A stretch of DNA of 62,813 nucleotides from Methylobacterium hispanicum (GTDB taxonomy: Bacteria; Pseudomonadota; Alphaproteobacteria; Rhizobiales; Beijerinckiaceae). The position numbers and the translations under genes were made by a program. Of the stretch, positions 9,252-17,443 are shown piece by piece; within the stretch, counting starts at the first letter, position 1; every line of letters begins with the position of its first letter. The notes below the pieces were generated by a model. That model was not told the DNA's origin. It ran no database searches and saw only the letters and a list, made by a program, of their open reading frames with translations. Location: positions 1 to 62,813 of the forward strand of contig NZ_BPQO01000035.1 of the NCBI RefSeq assembly GCF_022179285.1. The letters are read 5' to 3'.

Positions 9252-9470
9252 TTGATCGATGAAACGCTCTTTCCCTTCGCCGTCGCCGTGAGGGACGTCA
9301 CCGGCATCAAACTGATCGATGGAGGCGATACCGTCGATGTGCGCTTCACCGCGGCCGACGGCCGGATGATTGCGGTGCTCATTCCCCGTGCGGCTTTCGC
9401 GGACCTGCGGGCAAGCCGGTTGGAGCCGTCCGCACCGCTCGATGGCCTCGAACGGCTAGAGCAGACGTAG
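9252..9470 (+). CDS. small hypothetical protein
   Basis: The 72-residue protein has no recognised domain. It reads as an alternating strand pattern (AVAVRDVTGIKLIDGGDTVDV, then VRFTAADGRMIAVLIPRAAF) that could form a small beta-sheet followed by a helix. It starts with TTG, chosen because a perfect GGAGG lies eight bases upstream and no in-frame ATG exists nearby. Its last 15 bases overlap the end of the convergent DCC-type gene. Confidence 0.55.
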   Translation: MIDETLFPFAVAVRDVTGIKLIDGGDTVDVRFTAADGRMIAVLIPRAAFADLRASRLEPSAPLDGLERLEQT

Positions 9471-9890
9471 GCGCGTCAGCAGTCGCGCGAGACGCGGCCT
9501 CAGCGGGAGCGAGAGGCGATAGAACAGCTCGGCGATCGGCAGCACGGGCCGACCGTCGCGAAGGCGAAGCGCGATCAGGCGTCCGAGCCAGCGCCAGCGG
9601 GGCAGGACCGTCCACAGGCGCGCGAAGGCTGCGGCGCCGGACAGGAGCTGCCCGTCCCGGTCGCGCAGATGGAATCGGCGAAGGGCCGCGTCCCGCGTCA
9701 GGCCCGGTCCCAGTCGCTCTGCGGACCCCTCGCCCGCGACGTCCACGAACGCGACCCGCTCCGCGCCCGCGCTGCGGCGGTAGTGATCGATCTCCGCCCG
9801 GCACAACGGACAGGATCCGTCGAAGAAGACCGTCGCCTCGGCCGTCGGGTTCGCCGGCCCGCAACCCCCCGCGTCGGGCCCGGATCTCAC
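9456..9890 (-). CDS. DCC-family thiol-disulfide oxidoreductase-like protein (DUF393)
   Basis: The 144-residue protein carries the family signature near its N-terminus: VFFDGSCPLCRAEIDHYRRS, with the D-G-x-C-x-x-C core. This is followed by FVDVAGEG and a long helical, basic C-terminus (LWTVLPRWRWLGRLIALRLRDGRPVLPIAELFYRLSLPLRP). Members are thioredoxin-like and of unclear substrate. The GTG start at 9890 overlaps the stop of the upstream small membrane protein as GTGA, which indicates translational coupling and argues for this start over more distal ones. Confidence 0.75.
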   Translation of the reverse strand: MRSGPDAGGCGPANPTAEATVFFDGSCPLCRAEIDHYRRSAGAERVAFVDVAGEGSAERLGPGLTRDAALRRFHLRDRDGQLLSGAAAFARLWTVLPRWRWLGRLIALRLRDGRPVLPIAELFYRLSLPLRPRLARLLTRLRLL

Positions 9891-10048
9891 GGACGGCCCG
9901 ACACGGTGTCGGTCGGCTGGGGCGTGCCGCTCGCGGCGCGCACCTGATCGCGGGTCGGCCCCGTCTGCATGAAGAGCGCGACGATGACGACGCCGATCGC
10001 CGCCACGCCGGCAACGTAGAGCATGAAGTGCTTGTTGGTCGCGCGCAT
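9887..10048 (-). CDS. small single-span membrane protein
   Basis: The 53-residue protein has one hydrophobic helix (FMLYVAGVAAIGVVIVALFMQ, residues about 8-27) and a short polar C-terminus (TGPTRDQVRAASGTPQPTD). It is translationally coupled to the DCC-family gene by a four-base overlap. No family is recognised. Judging from the coupling, it may anchor or assist the thiol-disulfide protein at the membrane. Confidence 0.6.
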   Translation of the reverse strand: MRATNKHFMLYVAGVAAIGVVIVALFMQTGPTRDQVRAASGTPQPTDTVSGRP

Positions 10049-10529
10049 CGATCCGTGTGAGCCTGATCTCGGACGTCCCGGTCCGATGGCCGGGAGGAGC
10101 CACGGGAACGGTGTGGCCGGGCCGCCGATCCGGCGCGCGCGATCACGTTTCCGTTGCGATCGGCCGGTCGATCCTCGTGAATCCCCCGGCTTCTCCGGAG
10201 AAGAGATCAATCACCGCTCAAGATCGAAAGATGTCCGATTGCCGCATGAGAGAACCCGATGCCGTTCTCGGCGTTGAGGGTGCTTCGTCATACCTGCGTC
10301 TTCTGCCGGAAGACATGGCGCCATAACCCGGGTCCGATCATCCAAGTCGTGATGATCCGGGGATGCCTGTCTGGCGCCGCCTTCCAACCTCGGACGCGCC
10401 GCCCCGCGCGTCGATCCCGTGATCCGTCAGGGGGCCGCCGAGCCGGCCGGGGCGGTCCGGAACGCAGCGACGAGGCCCACCCGCCCGCGATCGGGCGCTC
10501 GCGACTCGAACCGAGGCACTGAACCGAGC
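10049..10529. other. gene-free stretch with a small inverted repeat
   Basis: No supported gene. GATCATC (10336-10342) and GATGATC (10351-10357) form a seven-base inverted repeat with an eight-base loop, a possible operator or weak terminator. The right end should contain the promoter of the 10530 gene. Confidence 0.4.
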
Positions 10530-10886
10530 ATGCGTCTCTTCCGCTCCGAAACCCCGCCGCCCCCGGCCAATCTCGATTTCGGCCGGCCGCCGCCATCGGC
10601 CCGGCCGACCTCGGCGCAGCTCAAGGCCGACATCGACGGCGGCACGACCGGCGACAAGGCCCCGCACGGCGACGTCGGCGCGGCGCCGCTCGGAACCTGC
10701 GAGGAGGCCGGGGGATTCGCGCCGACGGTCGGCGAGATCCGCACCGCCCGCCGGAACGAGGCCGCGCCCGCCCGGGTACGGCACGCGGCCGACCCGCACG
10801 GCGAGCGCTGGTTCGTCCTGCCGCTGTTCGGTCTGATGACGACCACGATCGGCGCCGCCATCTGCCTTGGGTTCCTCTATCTCTGA
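10530..10886 (+). CDS. hypothetical tail-anchored membrane protein
   Basis: The 118-residue protein is polar and Pro/Ala/Gly-rich for about 90 residues and ends in a single hydrophobic helix (WFVLPLFGLMTTTIGAAICLGFLYL). That architecture suggests a C-terminal membrane anchor with the rest in the cytoplasm. No family was recognised. The ATG at 10530 gives MRLFRSETPPPPANLDFG; the open frame upstream looks non-coding. It precedes the small heat-shock gene but is 330 bases away. Confidence 0.55.
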   Translation: MRLFRSETPPPPANLDFGRPPPSARPTSAQLKADIDGGTTGDKAPHGDVGAAPLGTCEEAGGFAPTVGEIRTARRNEAAPARVRHAADPHGERWFVLPLFGLMTTTIGAAICLGFLYL

Positions 10887-11186
10887 GACCGTTCCCGGCG
10901 GATCGCCTCGGTGCCGGTGCCGCACCCGGTTCGCCGGCACCGGTTCCGTCGTGCCTCGCGCAGGACCGGGATTTGCTGGCGCCGCGCCGAGGATCCTTCC
11001 GCGATAGGACGCCGGACGGCCGGCTTCGGCCCGGAAGGCGATGGGCCCGTCGGAGCACAGAGGCATTCGCCGCCAAAAAAATTCCCACCCGTGTGGAACT
11101 CAATCGCCGAGGCGGCGTTTCACGCGCGCGAGGCCCCAATCGGGCTCGCATCCGGGCGCCGGACCGGATGTCCGGCGGCCCTCGTC

Positions 11187-11214
11187 ATCACGTTGCTCTT
11201 CAGGAGGATGTGGT
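11187..11214 (+). promoter_or_regulatory. ROSE-like RNA thermometer hairpin before hsp20
   Basis: The leader directly before the Hsp20 start can fold so that TTGCT (11193-11197) faces the ribosome-binding AGGAGG (11202-11207) across a CTTC loop, on top of an outer stem ATCAC/GTGGT (11187-11191 with 11210-11214). A U(U/C)GCU box paired imperfectly with the Shine-Dalgarno sequence is the hallmark of the 3' hairpin of ROSE elements, which control small heat-shock genes in Rhizobiales. Upstream hairpins of a full ROSE element could extend toward 11100 but were not traced. Confidence 0.65.
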
Positions 11215-11215
11215 C

Positions 11216-11710
11216 ATGAGAACCTACGACTTCGCGCCGCTCTACCGTTCCACCGTGGGCTTCGACCGCCTGTTCTCGATGCTCGACCAGGCCGCCAGGG
11301 TCGAGCCGTCCACCCAATGGCCGCCCTACGACATCGAGAAGGCCGGCGAGAACGCGTACCGCATCACCATGGCGGTCGCCGGCTTCACGCCCGACGAGAT
11401 CGAGCTGACGCAGCACGACACCGCGCTGACCGTGACCGGCCAGAAGAAGGACAAGGACGGGCCGCGCGAGTACCTGCACCGCGGCATCGCGGCGCGCGCC
11501 TTCCGCCAGACCTTCAACCTCGCCGACCACGTGACGGTCACGGGTGCCGTCCTGGCGCACGGCCTGCTCGCCGTGGAACTCAGGCGCGAGGTGCCCGAGG
11601 CGCTCAAGCCGCGCCGCATCGCCATCGGCGGCACGCAGACCGCCGCCGGGCAGGACAACGCGTCGCCCCAGGTCGTGGACCGGGGCGAGGACGCGGCGAA
11701 GGCCGCCTGA
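11216..11710 (+). CDS. Hsp20-family small heat-shock chaperone
   Basis: The 164-residue protein is an ATP-independent holdase related to IbpA/HspA-class proteins. The N-terminal MRTYDFAPLYRSTVGFDRLFSML is the standard class A start. The alpha-crystallin domain runs from WPPYDIEKAGENAYRITMAV through LTVTGQKK to the end-motif region (GLLAVELRREVPEALKPRRIAI), where the I-x-I-type contact is IAI. The C-terminal tail is Gln/Ala-rich. ATG 11216 has AGGAGG nine bases upstream, inside a ROSE-like hairpin, so translation is probably opened by heat. Confidence 0.92.
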   Translation: MRTYDFAPLYRSTVGFDRLFSMLDQAARVEPSTQWPPYDIEKAGENAYRITMAVAGFTPDEIELTQHDTALTVTGQKKDKDGPREYLHRGIAARAFRQTFNLADHVTVTGAVLAHGLLAVELRREVPEALKPRRIAIGGTQTAAGQDNASPQVVDRGEDAAKAA

Positions 11711-11815
11711 GCCGCGCGGCACCCCAACGACCGACGACGGTCCCGGAGCCATGCGGGCCTCCGGGGCCGATAACCCTCTTCGTGCAACCACTCGCACCAT
11801 CAGGGAGACCGACCC

Positions 11816-12292
11816 GTGTCGACGATGGAGACGCACCCAACCCATGCCGGCCCCATGAACCCGTCCGCCGGCCGAGCCGCATCGTTCGAGGCCTGGCAGG
11901 CGCGCGTCGCGCCGGGCGACGTGTTCCGGCATCCGCGGGAGGTTCTGGCCCACCCGAACCTGTCCCGCGGCGAGAAGCGCGCGATCCTGGCGTCCTGGGC
12001 CTCGGACGCCTGCGCCGTGGAGAACGCACCGGGTCTGCGTTGCCTCTCAGGCTGCAGGGCCGAGCCGGTGTCGGTGGACGCCGTGCTGGCCGCCCTGGCA
12101 CGGCTCGACCGCCAGACCGTCGCGCCGCGGCCGAAGCCGGCTGCGCCCCGGGGCCGCTCCGTCCTGCATCGGTACGTGCGCCCGCGACGTCGTGACGACG
12201 ACGACGACCCGCCGCCCTGCCCGGCTGTGGCGATGCCGCGCCCGCGCGTGCCGCCCGGTGCCGCGGCGCTCGTACCCTGCCTCACGGCCTGA
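11816..12292 (+). CDS. conserved hypothetical protein of the SWASDACAVE type
   Basis: The 158-residue protein contains a core that appears conserved among Methylobacterium-like bacteria (inference from memory): a helix ending in VFRHPREVLAHPNLSRGEKRAILASW, then ASDACAVENAPGLR, then a helix VDAVLAALARLDRQ. The C-terminal third is basic with a five-Asp run. No enzymatic motif is visible. GTG 11816 follows GGGAG and is immediately downstream of the hsp20 gene (105-base gap), so the two may be co-induced. Confidence 0.6.
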   Translation: MSTMETHPTHAGPMNPSAGRAASFEAWQARVAPGDVFRHPREVLAHPNLSRGEKRAILASWASDACAVENAPGLRCLSGCRAEPVSVDAVLAALARLDRQTVAPRPKPAAPRGRSVLHRYVRPRRRDDDDDPPPCPAVAMPRPRVPPGAAALVPCLTA

Positions 12293-12443
12293 AGAGGGCG
12301 CCGCGGCCGGTGCATCGGGCCCGGCCGCGGCGCCCACCCCGAGATGGGGGCGGCCGTGCGGGACCTCGTTCGCCGGGCCGGTCGAGGCCGGACCCGCGCG
12401 CGGGCCGCCGGGGGCTGGAATGCGTCGGAGGCCGCCTCGGCCC

Positions 12444-12722
12444 TCAGGTCATGCCAAGCGCCTGCATGTAGAGCTCTAGGATGGCCTCCTGCTCCTGCCG
12501 CTCGGAATGATCCTGCTTTCTGATCTTCAGGATGGCTCGGACGGCCTTCGCGTCGAAGCCGCGGCCTTTCAGCTCGGCAAACACGTCGCGGATATCCCCT
12601 TTCAGGCCCTCCGCCTCCTCGTTGAGGCGTTCGATCCTCTCGATGAACTGCCTGAGCTCGTCGGCGGCGACGCCTTCCGAGGAGGAGATGTCAGGACCTT
12701 TCGGCATCGAATGGGCGTTCAT
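12444..12722 (-). CDS. GapR-like DUF2312 nucleoid-associated protein
   Basis: The 92-residue protein is a compact coiled-coil protein of the DUF2312 family. The family core is intact: QFIERIERLNEEAEGLKGDI, RDVFAELKGRGFDAKAVRAI and LKIRKQDHSERQEQEAILEL. In Caulobacter this family is GapR, which binds AT-rich overtwisted DNA ahead of forks and polymerases. Alphaproteobacteria may carry more than one copy, and this could be the chromosomal or an extra one. Start ATG 12722 is the first in frame; an internal ATG five codons later is possible. Confidence 0.85.
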   Translation of the reverse strand: MNAHSMPKGPDISSSEGVAADELRQFIERIERLNEEAEGLKGDIRDVFAELKGRGFDAKAVRAILKIRKQDHSERQEQEAILELYMQALGMT

Positions 12723-12880
12723 GAAAATCCTCGTCGGCGCTCGGGGCGCGCGCCCCCGCGATCACGGATCGCCCGGGGCCGTCCCATCCTGGCACTGACC
12801 CGAGTGGTAGACGAGCGACGTTACCGGAAGCTTGAGGCCGGCCCTCCGCGCCGGTGCCGGCCCTCCGCGCCGGTGCCGCC

Positions 12881-13186
12881 TCAGTGCTGCGGCGGGGTCT
12901 TGGCGAAGGCTGCCTGCTGCTCGGGGCTGGCCTCGGTCTGGTGGCGCGCCTTCCACTCGGCGTAGGGCATGCCGTAGACCTGCTCGCGGCTCTCGTCCTT
13001 CGAGAGCGGCACGCCGCGCTCGTCGGCCGCGTCCTTCAGCCAGTTCGACAGGCAGTTCCGGCAGAAGCCCGCGAGGTTCATCAGGTCGATGTTCTGCACG
13101 TCGGCGCGCCCGCGCAGGTGGCCGACGAGGCGGCGGAAGACGGCGGCCTCCAGCTCGGTCTGGGTCTTCGGGTCGATCTCGCTCAT
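12881..13186 (-). CDS. DUF1244 family protein
   Basis: The 101-residue protein matches the small DUF1244 family: TELEAAVFRRLVGHLRGRAD, then VQNIDLMNLAGFCRNCLSNW with the conserved Cys pair, then LSKDESREQVYGMPYAEWK. The two cysteines (C-x-x-C, FCRNC) could bind metal. Its function is unknown. Direct GCCGG-type repeats (about 12837-12880) follow the stop. Confidence 0.85.
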   Translation of the reverse strand: MSEIDPKTQTELEAAVFRRLVGHLRGRADVQNIDLMNLAGFCRNCLSNWLKDAADERGVPLSKDESREQVYGMPYAEWKARHQTEASPEQQAAFAKTPPQH

Positions 13187-13239
13187 GGCGCCTTCCTGTG
13201 AGAGGTCTCCCCCTCAGGTCGGGGGAAGCCGCCCCGGCG

Positions 13240-14010
13240 TCAAGCGGCGCGGGCGGGCAGCAGCGGCGCGAGACAGCGGGCGAAGCGCTCGGCCCATTCC
13301 GCCTGCCCCGCCTCTCCGGCGATGAGATCCTGCCGGATCTCGACCAGCGCGTTCGGGAGGCCCCGGGCCGTGGCGTGGCGGTCGATCGTGTCGCCCGGCA
13401 GGCCGCCGCCGTAGGGCTCGTTGTCGCCGACGGTCAGCCCGGCCGGGTCGGCCCGCAGGGCGTCGATCAGCGGGCGGCTCAGGCGCTCGTCGCGGTCGTA
13501 AAGGATCCCGACCTGCCAGGGCCGGGCGACGCCCCGCCAGTAGGGCGTGAAGCTGTGGATCGTCACGATCGCCGGCGCGAGGCCGGCAGCCTCGGCCGCC
13601 GCCACGGCCGCGTCGATCGCGGCGTCGAACGGGTCGTAGAAGCGGGCGAGCCGGGCCGCCTTGCCGGCCGCGTCGATGCGGGCGTTGCCCGGCACGACGG
13701 CGCCGTCCGAGAGCCGCATCACCAGGGTCGGGTCGGAGCGGCCCCGGTTCGGGTCGATGATCAGGCGCGAGAAGTTCGTGAGGATCGCGGGCGCGCCGAG
13801 CAGCGCCGCGAGGCCGCGCGTGACCCCCGCCGCGCCGATGTCGTAGGCGATGTGCCGGCCGAACTCCGCCTCCGCCACGCCGAGCGCGATGTCGGGCGGC
13901 ACGTGGTTCGAGGCGTGGTCGCAGGCGAGGATCAGGCCGCCGGCCGGATCCCCCGGGACGATCTCGACCGGGTGGGGTGTCGCGCTGTCGGTGCGGGTGG
14001 GGGCGTTCAC
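13240..14010 (-). CDS. N-formylglutamate amidohydrolase family protein
   Basis: The 256-residue protein belongs to the FGase fold, zinc hydrolases acting on N-formylglutamate or related N-acyl amino acids. Family features are ILACDHASNHVPPDI, the TNFSRLIIDPNRG stretch with metal and substrate ligands, IVTIHSFTPYWRG, and DNEPYGGGLPGDTIDRH. The GTG start at 14010 (MNAPTRTDS) fits the family length; the longer frame upstream is not protein-like. It is divergent from the glycerate kinase gene, with about 200 bases between them. There are no hut genes beside it, so the true substrate is open. Confidence 0.82.
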   Translation of the reverse strand: MNAPTRTDSATPHPVEIVPGDPAGGLILACDHASNHVPPDIALGVAEAEFGRHIAYDIGAAGVTRGLAALLGAPAILTNFSRLIIDPNRGRSDPTLVMRLSDGAVVPGNARIDAAGKAARLARFYDPFDAAIDAAVAAAEAAGLAPAIVTIHSFTPYWRGVARPWQVGILYDRDERLSRPLIDALRADPAGLTVGDNEPYGGGLPGDTIDRHATARGLPNALVEIRQDLIAGEAGQAEWAERFARCLAPLLPARAA

Positions 14011-14212
14011 GGGGCCGGTCGGTTCCTCGGATGGGGCGGGAGAGGATCGCGCAAGCTTGAGCCTTGCCGTCGGGCCCGGGCTCGGGCAAGCACGTATCAA
14101 GGATCGTGCGCCCCCGGCAAGAATCGGGCCCCGCCTGCCCCTCGCCTCGCGCGGCGCCGGGTCGGTGGAGAAGAGACCGCACGCGAGAGACGAACAGGCG
14201 AGGAGCCCCGCG

Positions 14213-15520
14213 ATGACCGCCCCCACCGATCCGGCCGTGCAACAGGCCCGCACCCTGCTCGACCGCTTCCTCGCGGCCGGCATCGCGGCGGCCCATCCGG
14301 AGAAGTGTCTGCGCGCGCACCTGCCGCAGCCGGCGCCGGGGCGGCTGATCATCCTGGGCGCGGGCAAGGCCGGCGGCAGCATGGCGGCGGTGGCGAGCCG
14401 GTTCTACCGCGAGGAGCACGGGGTGCCCGAGGCGCGCATCCTCGGCCTCGCGGTCGCCCGCCACGGCTATGGGCAGGAGGCGCCCGGCATCCGCATGGTC
14501 GAGGCCGGCCACCCGGTGCCGGACGAGGCCGGCATCGCGGCGACCAGGGAGGCGCTGAGCATCGCCGCGCAAGCCGGGCCGGAGGACGAGGTGCTGGTCC
14601 TCCTCTCCGGCGGCGGCTCGGCCAACTGGATCGCCCCGGCCGGCGACCTCACACTCACCGAGAAGCAGGCCATCACCCGGGCGCTGCTGCGCTCCGGCGC
14701 GCCCATCGGCGAGATCAACACGGTGCGCAAGCACCTCTCGCGCATCAAGGGCGGGCGCCTCGCGCTCGCCGCCCGCAACGCCCGCTCGATCCTGACGCTC
14801 GCGATCTCCGACGTGCCCTTCGACGATCCGGCGGTGATCGCCTCGGGCCCGACCGTGCCGGACCCCTCGACCCTCGAACAGGCCCGCGCCATCTGCGAGC
14901 GGCGGGGCATCCCCCTGCCCGAGACGGCGGTTCGCCTCCTCAACGACCCGAACAACGAGACCCCGAAGGCGGGCGACCCGGCCTTCGCGCGGGCCGAGTA
15001 CCGCATCATCGCCCGGCCGATCGACGCGCTGGAAGCGGCCGCCGCCGCCGCGCGCGAGGCGGGCTACGAGCCGGTGATGCTGGGCGCCGACCTCGAGGGC
15101 GAGGCGCGCGAGGTCGCGGCCGAGCACGCCGATCTTGCCCGCAAGGCGAAGGCCGAGGGGCGCCGGGTCGCGCTGATCTCCGGCGGTGAGCTGACCGTCA
15201 CGATCCGGGGCGAGGGTCACGGCGGGCCGAACCAGGAATACGCGCTGGCGCTCGCCATAGCGCTCGACGGTGAGCCCGGCATCCGCGGCATCGCGGCCGA
15301 CACCGACGGCACCGACGGCGGGCGTGGGGAGGCCACCGACCCGGCCGGCGGCCTCGTGGACGAGACGACGCTGGCGCGGGCGCGTGCCGCCGGCCTCGAT
15401 CCGGCCGCGATGCTCGCCGACAACGACTCGACCCGCTTCTTCGAGACCCTCGGCGACCTCGTCCGCCCCGGCCCCACCCGCACCAATGTCAACGACTGCC
15501 GCATCATCCTCGTCGATTAG
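14213..15520 (+). CDS. glycerate 2-kinase, MOFRL family
   Basis: The 435-residue protein is of the GckA/TtuD/GLYCTK type, which phosphorylates D-glycerate to 2-phosphoglycerate. Marks are LIILGAGKAGGSMAAVASRF near the N-terminus, LVLLSGGGSANWIAPAG, the HLSRIKGGRLALAA loop, DVPFDDPAVIASGPTVPD, and the C-terminal MOFRL domain with ALISGGELTVTIRGEGHGG, NQEYALALA and DTDGTDGG. In serine-cycle methylotrophs this reaction is the assimilatory step after hydroxypyruvate reduction. Older annotations call this family hydroxypyruvate reductase. ATG 14213 is preceded by GGCGAGGAG. Confidence 0.88.
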   Translation: MTAPTDPAVQQARTLLDRFLAAGIAAAHPEKCLRAHLPQPAPGRLIILGAGKAGGSMAAVASRFYREEHGVPEARILGLAVARHGYGQEAPGIRMVEAGHPVPDEAGIAATREALSIAAQAGPEDEVLVLLSGGGSANWIAPAGDLTLTEKQAITRALLRSGAPIGEINTVRKHLSRIKGGRLALAARNARSILTLAISDVPFDDPAVIASGPTVPDPSTLEQARAICERRGIPLPETAVRLLNDPNNETPKAGDPAFARAEYRIIARPIDALEAAAAAAREAGYEPVMLGADLEGEAREVAAEHADLARKAKAEGRRVALISGGELTVTIRGEGHGGPNQEYALALAIALDGEPGIRGIAADTDGTDGGRGEATDPAGGLVDETTLARARAAGLDPAAMLADNDSTRFFETLGDLVRPGPTRTNVNDCRIILVD

Positions 15521-15533
15521 CTTTTTGGGACCC

Positions 15534-15980
15534 GTGCCGGCCTGTCTGCGTCGCGGTGCGGGGGGCCTCCTGCTGGCGACCTGCGGGCTGCTGCTCGCCG
15601 CCGTGCCCGCGTGGGCGGACCTGCGCCTGTGCAACCTCACGCCCAGCAAGGTCGGCATCGCGCTGGGCTACCGCGACCCGCAGGGCTGGGTGACGGAGGG
15701 CTGGTGGGACCTCGCGCCGAAGGGCTGCGAGACCCTGCTGCGCGGGTCGCTGGCGGCGCGCTTCTACTACGTGTTCGCGGTCGACTACACGCGGGGCGGC
15801 GAGTGGAGCGGGCGCTCGCTGATGTGCACCCGCGATTCCGAATTCACGATCCGGGGTGTCGAGGATTGCCTAGCCCGCGGCTACGACCGCAACGGCTTCT
15901 TCGAGGTCGATACCGGCGAGCAGAAGAGCTGGACGATCCAGCTCAGCGACCCGAACCAGCCGGTCGCGCCCCAACCCTGA
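15534..15980 (+). CDS. exported DUF1036 protein
   Basis: The 148-residue protein begins with a signal peptide (VPACLRRGAGGLLLATCGLLLAAVPAWA) and continues with the DUF1036 pattern: DLRLCNLTPSKVGIALGYRD, GWVTEGWWDLAPKGCETLL, YYVFAVDYTRGGEW and a late Cys-rich segment. It is probably periplasmic and of unknown function. GTG 15534 is chosen because it puts the signal peptide at the start. An upstream in-frame ATG at 15486 would overlap the glycerate kinase end by 35 bases. Confidence 0.82.
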   Translation: MPACLRRGAGGLLLATCGLLLAAVPAWADLRLCNLTPSKVGIALGYRDPQGWVTEGWWDLAPKGCETLLRGSLAARFYYVFAVDYTRGGEWSGRSLMCTRDSEFTIRGVEDCLARGYDRNGFFEVDTGEQKSWTIQLSDPNQPVAPQP

Positions 15981-16042
15981 GGCGCCGGAACGGTCCGGCC
16001 GGGTTGCGTGTTCCGGGGCACGCTCCATCCGGAAGATGATCC

Positions 16043-16630
16043 GTGCCCCCCAGCCTCCGCATCCTCGCCCTCTGCGCCCTCTGCCTCGCCCCCGTCCAGG
16101 GCACGTTCGCGCAGCAGGCCGCTCCGTCGGCGGATGCAGGCGTGGAGGTCGAGGATCCGCGGCCCGGCCCGCCCCCGCCGCTCCCCGATCTCGCCGACCC
16201 GAACGGACGTACGGCTGAGTCGCTCGGCGAGCCGGGCTCGGACTCCGGGATCCCGAAGGCCCTGCGCGGCTCGGCCGCCAAGGCGGGCGGCCCGGTCAAC
16301 GACCTCAACCCGAGCGGACGGCCGGAGGAGCCGCCGCTCCCGAAGGCCGACCTCGCCGCGGTGCTGGCCGGGAAGGCCCTGTTCCACGGCAACTATTGCG
16401 GGGCTGGCCAGCAGGGCGAGGGATTGCCGCCGACCGACGCCCTCGACGCCGCCTGCCAGCGCCACGACGCCTGCTACGACGCGGCCGGCCACCGGTCCTG
16501 CGCCTGCGACGCGGTGCTCAAGCGCGAGGCAGCGGCCGTCTCCGAGCGGCCGGGCGTGTCGCGCCAGGTGCGCGAGCGGGCGCTGAGCGTCGTCGAGGCC
16601 GCCGATGCGATGAACTGCCAGCGGCCCTGA
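16043..16630 (+). CDS. secreted phospholipase A2-like protein
   Basis: The 195-residue protein has a signal peptide (PPSLRILALCALCLAPVQGTFAQ), a long Pro/Asp-rich linker, and a C-terminal domain with the secreted phospholipase A2 signature: GNYCGAGQQGEG in the calcium loop position, then DAACQRHDACYD with catalytic His141-Asp142 between C138 and C144, then CACDAVLKRE. Four to five cysteines would form the disulfides. If active it would release fatty acids from phospholipids in the periplasm or outside. GTG start; 62 bases after the DUF1036 gene, so likely co-transcribed. Confidence 0.75.
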   Translation: MPPSLRILALCALCLAPVQGTFAQQAAPSADAGVEVEDPRPGPPPPLPDLADPNGRTAESLGEPGSDSGIPKALRGSAAKAGGPVNDLNPSGRPEEPPLPKADLAAVLAGKALFHGNYCGAGQQGEGLPPTDALDAACQRHDACYDAAGHRSCACDAVLKREAAAVSERPGVSRQVRERALSVVEAADAMNCQRP

Positions 16631-16760
16631 AGACGACCCCCCATCCGTCAGGCCTCGCAGGCGGAGGCGGTCGAGGGTCGGGCGGGCCCCGCTGGCCGTG
16701 CCGGGTCGCGGGTCTGCAGGGCGGGATCGGCCAGGGCGCCGGCTCGGTCGCCGTCGATCC

Positions 16761-17441
16761 TCAGTAGCACACCTTTCCGGTCTCGGTCTGACCGGTCGGA
16801 AGGCCCACGACGTTGACCTGCCCGATCTGGCGTGGACGCGTGAAGTTCGACCGCACCATGTTGATCCTGCCGACGATGCTCGATCCCAGCAGGGGGACGT
16901 AGCCGAAGGAGACATCGGAGACGATGAGATAGATCGGATGGGGAAGAGCCGATCCGTTCTGCAGCAGGGATTGCGGGATCTGGGACGCGGAGAAGCTCTG
17001 AGCGGCCGTGCCCGAAAGATTCACGGCGCAGGGTCGCAGGACGCCGTTGCTGGTGTAGCTCCAGCGCGTCTTGGCGATGCAGCAGGAACCGCTCGGACTG
17101 TTCGTGATGTCGATCGCGCTGATCGTCAATCCGAAATTGCTGATGTTCTTCGGGGCCATGATGGACTGGGCGCCGCTCGCGATCTCCGAGAGCTTGGATG
17201 CCGCGATCGCATCGGACGGTATCGGATAGGAGGAGGTCTGGTCCTGCGCCGGCTCCTGCGCGACGATGTTCGCAGTCATGTACGAGAGCGCATTCACCTT
17301 CTTGGCGGTGATCGATACGTCCGAGACGATGGCGGCTCCGATATAGATGAACAGGAGCACGGGGAAGATGAGGGCGAACTCGACCGTGATCGATCCCGCG
17401 CGGCTCGGCGCGAACGCGGCCCAGGCGTGGCGCGCGCGCAT
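16761..17441 (-). CDS. TadE-like minor pilin/pseudopilin
   Basis: The 226-residue protein has a short basic N-terminus, then the TadE-type segment with the processing Glu in GSITVEFALIFPVLLFIYIGAA, followed by a long extracytoplasmic part with several Cys (SGSCCIAK, LRPCAV, GKVCY). Such proteins are processed by a prepilin peptidase and act in Tad (Flp) pilus assembly. It follows the sister gene at 17444 with start and stop almost touching, which indicates an operon. No TadA ATPase, TadB/C or Flp pilin gene is visible here. Confidence 0.8.
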   Translation of the reverse strand: MRARHAWAAFAPSRAGSITVEFALIFPVLLFIYIGAAIVSDVSITAKKVNALSYMTANIVAQEPAQDQTSSYPIPSDAIAASKLSEIASGAQSIMAPKNISNFGLTISAIDITNSPSGSCCIAKTRWSYTSNGVLRPCAVNLSGTAAQSFSASQIPQSLLQNGSALPHPIYLIVSDVSFGYVPLLGSSIVGRINMVRSNFTRPRQIGQVNVVGLPTGQTETGKVCY

Positions 17442-17443
17442 CC

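Noticed and set aside
10330..10360. GATCATC/GATGATC inverted repeat as a terminator
   Set aside because: No T run follows and no gene ends there, so only a weak operator-like repeat is noted in the gap entry.
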